Positions 29,918 through 34,167 of a stretch of DNA of 34,167 nucleotides are shown here, piece after piece. Both the position numbers and the translations under genes were made by a program. The stretch's first letter is position 1; every line of letters begins with the position of its first letter. The notes under the pieces are model-generated. The model saw only the letters and a program-made list of their open reading frames with translations. It had not been told where the DNA came from and did no database searches. Location: positions 1-34,167 of IMG/VR virus record IMGVR_UViG_3300037673_000020. One strand, given 5' to 3'. The stretch is from a virus.

Positions 29918-30046
29918 GTGAACAGCAACAAAAAGAAGTCAAATTATTACCCGCTCCGCCGGCTGGAGGCCCGCCTAGCGCGGAGGGAGGCCCGCCGGCG
30001 CAACCGCCGGGGGGATGCCCCCCGGAGGGAAAAGGAATGGAGGTGA
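29918..30046 (+). CDS. Small arginine-rich protein (GTG start)
   Basis: AAGGAGGGGAAAG precedes a GTG that opens a 42-codon frame, MNSNKKKSNYYPLRRLEARLARRE... ending RREKEWR. About a third of the residues are arginine, which suits nucleic-acid binding. It directly follows the consensus promoter. The sequence inside is GC-rich with short inverted repeats (CGCCGG, GGGGGGATGCCCCCC), so a leader with a chance frame is the alternative. Confidence 0.5.
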   Translation: MNSNKKKSNYYPLRRLEARLARREARRRNRRGDAPRREKEWR

Positions 30047-30263
30047 GAATATGTATCGACAATTGCCCGTATTGTGGCGGGCGGCGCTTGCGCATTCCAA
30101 ACGGTTCAACCCTCCACACCTTTCAATCATTATCGGCGCTAACTTCGTCGAATGTCTGGAATGCGGGGCCCACGCCCATGTGGAGGAATGGACAGAAGAC
30201 ACGATGTTAATTACCCACAACGGCGGCAATGAACAAAAGAGAATCAGTCCGGAAGAGTTCTAA
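30037..30263 (+). CDS. Zinc-ribbon protein split between two frames
   Basis: From the ATG at 30037 the frame reads MEVRICIDNCPYCGGRRLRIPNGS, giving the first CxxC of a zinc ribbon, but then degenerates. The -1 frame, open from 30051, reads ANFVECLECGAHAHVEEWTED ... KRISPEEF to 30263, giving the second CxxC. Together they match the Lar-type layout CP(F/Y)CGG...VEC..CGA. One base seems missing around 30105-30130. This may be a sequence error, a mutation, or recoding; each half alone lacks a full metal site. Confidence 0.6.
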
Positions 30264-30273
30264 GGAGGTGAAA

Positions 30274-30483
30274 ATGGCAACGATAAAATCTATCGAAAAG
30301 AGCACAACGTGGGACTTAAACTTGAAGTGTCCCCGGCATATCGGAAACAACGTCGTCTCCGTCGTCGTATTTGACGACGGGGATGAAGATGTTTACTGCT
30401 GGTGTGGAGTGCTCCTGGCGTTTCGGCGCAATGGAGTGCTCTACACCCACCCCACCACAGACCCCCGAAAAACAGTCACATAA
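30274..30483 (+). CDS. Small zinc-ribbon-like protein
   Basis: A 69-residue protein, MATIKSIEKSTTWDLNLKCPRHIGNNVVSVVVFDDGDEDVYCWCGVLLAF..., with three cysteines (LKCPRH, YCWCG). Together with the His this could form a metal site. AAGGAGGTG lies just before the ATG, 10 bases after the previous stop. Function unknown. Confidence 0.62.
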   Translation: MATIKSIEKSTTWDLNLKCPRHIGNNVVSVVVFDDGDEDVYCWCGVLLAFRRNGVLYTHPTTDPRKTVT

Positions 30484-30504
30484 TGCGACAAAGGAGGTGG
30501 CGGC

Positions 30505-30669
30505 ATGATATATAGTCTGACCTGCCCCGCCGGCCTGGATGATGCACAGGCGGCCCTGTGGCCGGCTGTGCTGGACTACCTCTTAGACGGGCAGGACTGG
30601 GAAGAATTATCAGAAGAAGAACAAAACAGAATAATAACCGAGGCCCTGAACATGATTCAGGCAGCCTAA
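30505..30669 (+). CDS. 54-residue acidic helical protein
   Basis: AAAGGAGGTGGCGGC precedes an ATG reading MIYSLTCPAGLDDAQAALWP ... IITEALNMIQAA. The protein is acidic and helical (DWEELSEEEQNRII). It lies between the zinc-ribbon gene and the first GC-rich palindrome. No family recognised; the strong Shine-Dalgarno site and ATGs spaced evenly along the operon support it. Confidence 0.6.
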   Translation: MIYSLTCPAGLDDAQAALWPAVLDYLLDGQDWEELSEEEQNRIITEALNMIQAA

Positions 30670-30670
30670 C

Positions 30671-30788
30671 GGCGGCTTGCCCGCCGCCGTCTGGGGGGAA
30701 GGCGCTTACCCCCAGGCGATGGCGGGCAAGCGCTTTTTCCGCCGTCAACCGCCACGCCCGCCTGATGGCGGCTGACTAGACAAACTAG
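30671..30788. repeat. Cassette palindrome copy A with ACTAG pair
   Basis: GCTTGCCCGCC (30675-30685) pairs with GGCGGGCAAGC (30721-30731), enclosing an inner stem CTGGGGG (30691-30697) with CCCCCAG (30709-30715). Here a T-run follows (GCTTTTT), so this copy could terminate transcription. After a GC-rich tail come two ACTAG cores (30775 and 30784) directly before the next Shine-Dalgarno site. The unit shares arms and order with copies B, C and D. Confidence 0.82.
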
Positions 30789-30798
30789 GAGGTGGAAG

Positions 30799-31527
30799 AT
30801 GGAGAAAAATTTGACGAAAGAGATAATCGCTGAGATGCTGGTGGAGCCGGTACCTCATAGCTTTTTGGACTCCGGCTATGCTTACGGCTACAATCACGAA
30901 AGAAACCTGTTTCGTGAATTTGAGAAAGAGCCAGAGGTCAAGCTAGAGGTCTGGGAAGATGAGTTCATTGCGCGGGTGCCGCTATATCACTTTCTGACCG
31001 CTAACCTGGAGTATGACCGGTTAGCGGACGAGTTGACCGCCGATTTGTGGCGGTTCGCCGAGGAGGATAACTGGAGCCGAGAGCCGTGGCATATCGTGAT
31101 TGAAGAATGGGCCGCCGCGCGGGGCCACGGCCTACTCCGAGGGGGAAACACCTACAACTTTGATTGTGTACTAGACCAGGATTTTACGTGGTACGAGTTA
31201 TTTCCGGATGAGCCGGATGCCCTGGACGCGTTTGAGGCAGAGTACCTAATTATCCGGGTCCACGGCGGATGCGATATTCGCGGTGGGTATACAGCGCCGC
31301 GGATATTCCGGGTCTATGATTTGTATGAGTTCTTTGCGGGAATGGTAGACCTGGGGGCCATTTGCCAATGCAGCCAGTTTTTTAGTGATGATGCGGGATG
31401 GCACTGGTACCCCAACGCCACGACGGAGGACAAAAAGCCGTCCTGGAGGCTTGACCCGGACAATCAGAAAGTTTTTTGCCGCAAGTGCAACGGGGAGGTG
31501 ACGTTTGGAGCATATTTGAGCTATTAG
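30799..31527 (+). CDS. Acidic hypothetical protein with C-terminal zinc ribbon
   Basis: A 242-residue protein, the largest in the right cassette. It is acidic and aromatic-rich (NLEYDRLADELTADLWRFAEEDNWSREPWHIVIEEW). Near the end ICQCSQFFSDDAG and KVFCRKCNGEVTF give two CxC/CxxC pairs, a probable zinc ribbon. GGAGGTGG precedes the ATG, immediately after ACTAG motifs. It stands alone between palindrome copies A and B. I recognise no family; acidic, zinc-ribbon proteins of this type are common among phage early proteins. Confidence 0.7.
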   Translation: MEKNLTKEIIAEMLVEPVPHSFLDSGYAYGYNHERNLFREFEKEPEVKLEVWEDEFIARVPLYHFLTANLEYDRLADELTADLWRFAEEDNWSREPWHIVIEEWAAARGHGLLRGGNTYNFDCVLDQDFTWYELFPDEPDALDAFEAEYLIIRVHGGCDIRGGYTAPRIFRVYDLYEFFAGMVDLGAICQCSQFFSDDAGWHWYPNATTEDKKPSWRLDPDNQKVFCRKCNGEVTFGAYLSY

Positions 31528-31544
31528 TCACATTTAGTCGCATA

Positions 31545-31705
31545 ATGTTACACGCTGGCAACCCAGATGCAGGCGCGGCTTGCCCCGCGCCGCCAGGGGG
31601 GAGCGCGGCGCTCCCCTGGCGGGGCCGGGCAAGCGGCATAGCGCCGAGGGGTAGTATCCGCGTCGGGCCGCCGCCCGGCCCCGGCGGCCCGACTAGATAA
31701 CTAGA
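31545..31705. repeat. Cassette palindrome copy B with flanking motifs
   Basis: Order: ATGTTACA half-site (31545-31552), outer arm GCTTGCCC (31578-31585), inner arms GCCAGGGG (31592-31599) and CCCCTGGC (31613-31620), outer arm GGGCAAGC (31627-31634), a GC-rich tail ending CCCCGGCGGCCC, then two ACTAGA cores (31692 and 31700). A Shine-Dalgarno site and the next gene follow. No T-run follows the stem, so termination is less likely than in copy A. Confidence 0.82.
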
Positions 31706-31725
31706 CCATGAAAGGAGGTGAGGGT

Positions 31726-32016
31726 ATGGACAAGCTGGATAACAAACTAGAGCTGAGTTTTAAGGATGACGCCGAGTATTTGGCGGCAATCCTTAAGGAT
31801 GCGGGGGTGCCCGTTGAGGTCGAAGGCAGCAAGGTGGTCTTCCCATCGGCCCAGGCGTTGGAAGACTACCTAGAGTTTTGTACAACTATGGGCATAGACG
31901 CCTATAGTTATGAGTTCCTCTATGACAATGTGGAAGGCTGCTATACTTGCCCGCTGGAAAATAATTGTCCGGTAGACCTCTACGGGCCAGGTTTCTGCCC
32001 GTTTGAGGTTGGATAA
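31726..32016 (+). CDS. Acidic cysteine-containing hypothetical protein
   Basis: A 96-residue protein, MDKLDNKLELSFKDDAEYLAAILKDAGVPVEVEG..., with a short alpha-beta N-terminus and a C-terminal CYTCPLENNCPVDLYGPGFC. The four cysteines could bind a metal. An ATG six codons earlier lies before the Shine-Dalgarno site and is rejected; AAAGGAGGTGAGGGT fits this start. First gene of a three-gene group after palindrome B. Confidence 0.62.
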   Translation: MDKLDNKLELSFKDDAEYLAAILKDAGVPVEVEGSKVVFPSAQALEDYLEFCTTMGIDAYSYEFLYDNVEGCYTCPLENNCPVDLYGPGFCPFEVG

Positions 32017-32037
32017 AAACCAAAAGGAGGTGGAAAG

Positions 32038-32493
32038 ATGAATAATAGAATTGAGATTCCCGACTCACTGGGTATCAGCCTGGAGGCTGATGGCGCCGAC
32101 CTGGACATTTTATTTGACTTTGGCCCCTGGGTTGGGGTTAGAATAATCTCAAATCCAGACGCCACTGTAGTTCATGACTACGGCTGGCGCGACGGGCCGG
32201 AGGAGATTATTGTATACCCCTCCCTGGAGGAGGCAATCGCCGAAGAGATAGACGTTTTCGCGGAGAGCTGGCCGTTGGAAGACTGGCCGGAGACGCCGCG
32301 AGAATACGTTGACCTCCTGCTGGATTACATCAAGGAGCTAACGCAACGCGGCTGTGTGGACGGCCTCGGCCAGGAACGCGGCGGCGCCTTGTCTGAGGAA
32401 GCAGCGAATGAGCTGCTCAAGGCGCTGGACTACGACGCGCTCATAGAATGCGTTAGCTCCTGGCCCTACTATCAGGGAAAGGAGGCAAAGTGA
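32038..32493 (+). CDS. Acidic hypothetical protein
   Basis: A 151-residue protein. The first half is beta-rich (LDILFDFGPWVGVRIISNPDATVV), the second helical and acidic (EEAIAEEIDVFAESWPLEDWPETPREYVDLLLDYIKEL). AAAGGAGGTGG precedes the ATG. It overlaps the next gene as GTGA. No recognised family or metal site. Confidence 0.62.
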   Translation: MNNRIEIPDSLGISLEADGADLDILFDFGPWVGVRIISNPDATVVHDYGWRDGPEEIIVYPSLEEAIAEEIDVFAESWPLEDWPETPREYVDLLLDYIKELTQRGCVDGLGQERGGALSEEAANELLKALDYDALIECVSSWPYYQGKEAK

Positions 32494-32696
32494 ACAAACT
32501 ATACTTAAGGCTCGCCACCCTCACCTACCGCGCCGGCAGCCGTCTCCTGGAGATTGGCTATCGCCACTTAGACCGACGGTGGAGCGGCCCGGCGCGGCGG
32601 GCGGGAGTGTGGCTCCTCCATAAGCAGCATGTGCCACTGGCGCTAGTGAAAGCGCCGGTGGCGTGGATAGAGGGAAGGTGGGAGGCTGTAACATAA
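32490..32696 (+). CDS. Small basic protein (GTG start)
   Basis: A 68-residue basic protein, MNKLYLRLATLTYRAGSRLLEIGYRHLDRRW..., amphipathic and arginine-rich, with a mildly hydrophobic C-terminal half. The GTG overlaps the previous stop, and AAAGGAGG lies upstream, so translation is probably coupled. Its end overlaps the TGTAACAT half-site of the next palindrome unit. A membrane- or nucleic-acid-associated role would fit but is unproven. Confidence 0.55.
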   Translation: MNKLYLRLATLTYRAGSRLLEIGYRHLDRRWSGPARRAGVWLLHKQHVPLALVKAPVAWIEGRWEAVT

Positions 32697-32847
32697 TGAG
32701 ACAGCCAGGCGGCGGCTTGCCCGCCGCCAGGGGGGAAGGCGCTTCCCTCCTGGCGGGGCCGGGCAAGCTATTAGCCGCCGTTGGCCCGCCACCCGGCCTT
32801 GCCCTGTGAGCATGGGGCAAGCGGGCCAACTAGATAACTAGATAACC
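32687..32847. repeat. Cassette palindrome copy C with flanking motifs
   Basis: TGTAACAT (32687-32694), then GCTTGCCC (32715-32722) with GGGCAAGC (32761-32768) enclosing GCCAGG...CCTGGC (32726-32754). A second hairpin follows: TTGGCCCGC (32781-32789) with GCGGGCCAA (32821-32829), enclosing CTTGCCC...GGGCAAG. ACTAGAT occurs twice (32829 and 32837), then AAAGGAGGTGAGG and the next gene. It has the same order as copies A and B. Confidence 0.84.
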
Positions 32848-32865
32848 AGAAAGGAGGTGAGGCGA

Positions 32866-33294
32866 ATGGGATGGACATTTTGCCCCCCACAGCCTGGAGT
32901 GCAGCACAAAAAGGAAACGGTGTGCTGTGACTTTTGCGGGCGTTGCCCGCGCTGCTCACCCACGCCGATGGAGGCAGTCTCGGACGGATACGGGCCGGTT
33001 TATTATGTCTGCAAAGACCACCACTTTCGGCCCAAAGTCAAAGACCCGTCCCGCGCTTTTGTCGTGGACGTGGGGACATATAGCACAGTTGAAGCGCTCC
33101 ACCGAGCCATCGACCGGAAGCTGGCCCCCAGGCCGGTGGAGGGGGGAGTGTATAGGATTGTCGCTCCCCACGCCCCGGATTGGGACGGGATGCGGGCAAA
33201 GGTCGTGAAAGTCAAGCGCACCCGCGCCATCTGTGAAACCGTGCGCGGGCTGGCGGATGTACCGTTTACGATGCTGGCCGCTTTGACCAACTAG
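32866..33294 (+). CDS. Cysteine-rich zinc-binding hypothetical protein
   Basis: A 142-residue protein. The N-terminus has CPPQPGVQHKKETVCCDFCGRCPRCSPTP, several CxxC pairs that could hold one or two zinc ions, then VYYVCKDHHF. The C-terminal half is basic and beta-rich (GVYRIVAPHAPDWDGMRAKVVKVKRTRAICETV), resembling a small SH3-like barrel. AAAGGAGGTGAGGCG precedes the ATG. First gene after palindrome C. Nucleic-acid binding is plausible. Confidence 0.65.
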   Translation: MGWTFCPPQPGVQHKKETVCCDFCGRCPRCSPTPMEAVSDGYGPVYYVCKDHHFRPKVKDPSRAFVVDVGTYSTVEALHRAIDRKLAPRPVEGGVYRIVAPHAPDWDGMRAKVVKVKRTRAICETVRGLADVPFTMLAALTN

Positions 33295-33342
33295 ATTAGT
33301 CAATTGACCAAAATTGTTGATATGAGAAAGGAGGTGAAAGAG

Positions 33343-33927
33343 ATGCCCGGCAATATCACCAGCGCGGAGTGGGAGGCCCTCCCGGAGCAGGCCAGGCGAA
33401 TGATTGCCGACGGCTTTGTAAAGCCGGAGACAATCATAGAAGCCTGGCGGCGAAAGTGGGAGCGAGAGGGGCCGCCACCCGGCTTCATGCTTAACCTGGA
33501 CGGGCGTCTGGAGAAAGCGCCCGCCTACCGGCCCAACCCGGCGACAATTGGCCTACTAGAGCTGAGCCGGCGGGATGCCCCAGGCGTCAGCCGGCCCCTG
33601 CCTCCCGCTCCCACGCCCAAAGCCTCCCCCAGGCCCTCCCGGCGTGGCCCTGGCGCTGATGGCGACATTTGGCATATCTGCAAGCGCGGCGAGTCTCACC
33701 CCTACGCCGGGGCCAGGGTCAGGGTGAGGTGGCTGAGAAGTTGGGGCAAAAAGGGCCCAGGCTTTGAGGCTGAGGGGGAGTTGGTCATGACGTTCGCAAA
33801 GGCCCGGCCCGGCGGGCGGGCTACGCTAATCGGACAAATCCGATTATCCGATGGGAAGTTGCTCGCTTGCCCCTGGAGCCGGCGGTATCTGAAGGTAGAG
33901 ATTCTGAAAGGAGGTGAAAGAAGATGA
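33343..33927 (+). CDS. Basic hypothetical protein with proline-rich linker
   Basis: A 194-residue protein. An N-terminal helical domain (ITSAEWEALPEQARRMIADGFVKPETIIEAWRRKW), a proline-rich linker near 75-115 (LPPAPTPKASPRPSRR) and a basic C-terminal beta domain (GARVRVRWLRSWGKKGPGFEAEGELVMTF ... LKVEILK). AAGGAGGTGAAAGAG precedes the ATG; an earlier in-frame ATG lies upstream of that site. It overlaps the next gene as ATGA. Two domains and a linker suggest a binding adaptor. Confidence 0.62.
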   Translation: MPGNITSAEWEALPEQARRMIADGFVKPETIIEAWRRKWEREGPPPGFMLNLDGRLEKAPAYRPNPATIGLLELSRRDAPGVSRPLPPAPTPKASPRPSRRGPGADGDIWHICKRGESHPYAGARVRVRWLRSWGKKGPGFEAEGELVMTFAKARPGGRATLIGQIRLSDGKLLACPWSRRYLKVEILKGGERR

Positions 33928-34103
33928 CCAGAAAGGATTACATACTTCTGGCGGGGGCAATCCGCCGGGCGCGGCTGTGCCCGGATTGCATGAAGAGAAT
34001 CGTGGACGAGATAGGCTGTGTTCTGGCGGAGGATAATTGGCGGTTTGATTGGCACCGCTGGCTAGTCGCCTGTTATCCGCCGGAAGACGACGAAGAAGAG
34101 TAA
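33924..34103 (+). CDS. Small phage protein of the MTRKDY type
   Basis: A 59-residue protein, MTRKDYILLAGAIRRA ... CPDCMKRIVDEIGCVLAEDNWRFDWHRWLVACYPP. The layout RKDY...A..L..DN.RFD..R(F/W)L.AC matches a widespread small phage protein of unknown function. Here CPDC is inserted near the middle. AAAGGAGGTGAAAG precedes the ATG, which overlaps the previous stop. This match supports a phage origin for the right cassette. Confidence 0.72.
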   Translation: MTRKDYILLAGAIRRARLCPDCMKRIVDEIGCVLAEDNWRFDWHRWLVACYPPEDDEEE

Positions 34104-34167
34104 TATAATGAGACAGTTGTTGGCTCAAGACCAGGCGCGGGCGGCTTGCCCCGCGCCGCCAGGGGAG
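34104..34167. repeat. Cassette palindrome copy D (cut by the window end)
   Basis: After the last gene, ATAATGAGACAG (also present at copy C, 32694-32705) is followed by GGCGCGGGCGGCTTGCCCCG with the outer arm GCTTGCCC at 34144-34151 and then GCCGCCAGGGGAG, the inner left arm. The right arms lie beyond the window. It shows the array continues to the right. Confidence 0.7.

Noticed and set aside
30671-30735. Plain rho-independent terminator as a full explanation of the palindromes
   Set aside because: Only copy A is followed by a T-run. B and C have none, and the flanking ACTAG and TGTAACAT motifs are conserved, so termination alone does not explain the unit.

Overview
The window looks like part of a tailed double-stranded DNA phage (Caudoviricetes), free or integrated. 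The anchors are a large terminase with both motor and nuclease motifs, a portal, a Mu F/SPP1 gp7-like minor head protein, a GH25 endolysin, a RuvC-like resolvase and a phage-type DNA methyltransferase. The host is a bacterium: Shine-Dalgarno sites are strong (often AAAGGAGGTG) and several promoters match the sigma70 consensus (TTGACA, 17-18 bp, TATAAT). Many genes are joined by ATGA or GTGA overlaps, as in compact phage operons. Arginine is often AGG and isoleucine often ATA or ATC, as in many thermophiles, but the host phylum cannot be read from the sequence. No integrase, tRNA or rRNA gene is recognisable.

Layout. (1) 1-19282, all leftward. Transcription starts in the divergent region at 19283-19359 and runs through a probable small terminase, large terminase, portal and minor head protein to a terminator at 14645-14677. 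A second consensus promoter (14575-14603) then reads a methyltransferase, a 1342-residue secreted LamG/cohesin/dockerin/glycosidase-like chimera, small genes (including a lipoprotein overlapping a 37-residue membrane protein), seven glycosyltransferase genes (one a double enzyme) and a Com-like zinc finger. No major capsid or tail gene is present; they probably lie further left. (2) 19283-26712, rightward: SH3-like protein, RuvC-like resolvase, ribbon-helix-helix-like protein, GH25 lysozyme, sulfotransferase, DNA methyltransferase and many small membrane or zinc-ribbon proteins. A noncoding stretch with a predicted three-way-junction fold follows, then a bidirectional terminator at 27105-27138. 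(3) 27152-29167, leftward and visibly more AT-rich: a GHKL ATPase ending in an HExxH metallopeptidase-like motif, and a helix-turn-helix/coiled-coil protein. (4) 29168-29917: a 750-bp control region with opposed consensus promoters, palindromes, TTTGAGCA repeats and a 12-bp ACTAG repeat array. (5) 29918-34167, rightward: small unknown proteins, many cysteine-rich, in groups of one to three separated by a recurring GC-rich palindrome followed by paired ACTAG motifs.

How it may work together. Region 1 looks like late packaging and head genes followed by a glycan-modification block. The glycosyltransferases, methyltransferase, sulfotransferase and secreted glycosidase-like protein could decorate virions or alter the host surface. 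Regions 3-5 look like a separately regulated early or accessory module. The strongest candidates for something undescribed are the palindrome/ACTAG cassette architecture on the right, the GHKL-metallopeptidase fusion with its partner, and the glycan block. Three genes appear broken by a -1 frame change; these may be sequence errors, decay or recoding.
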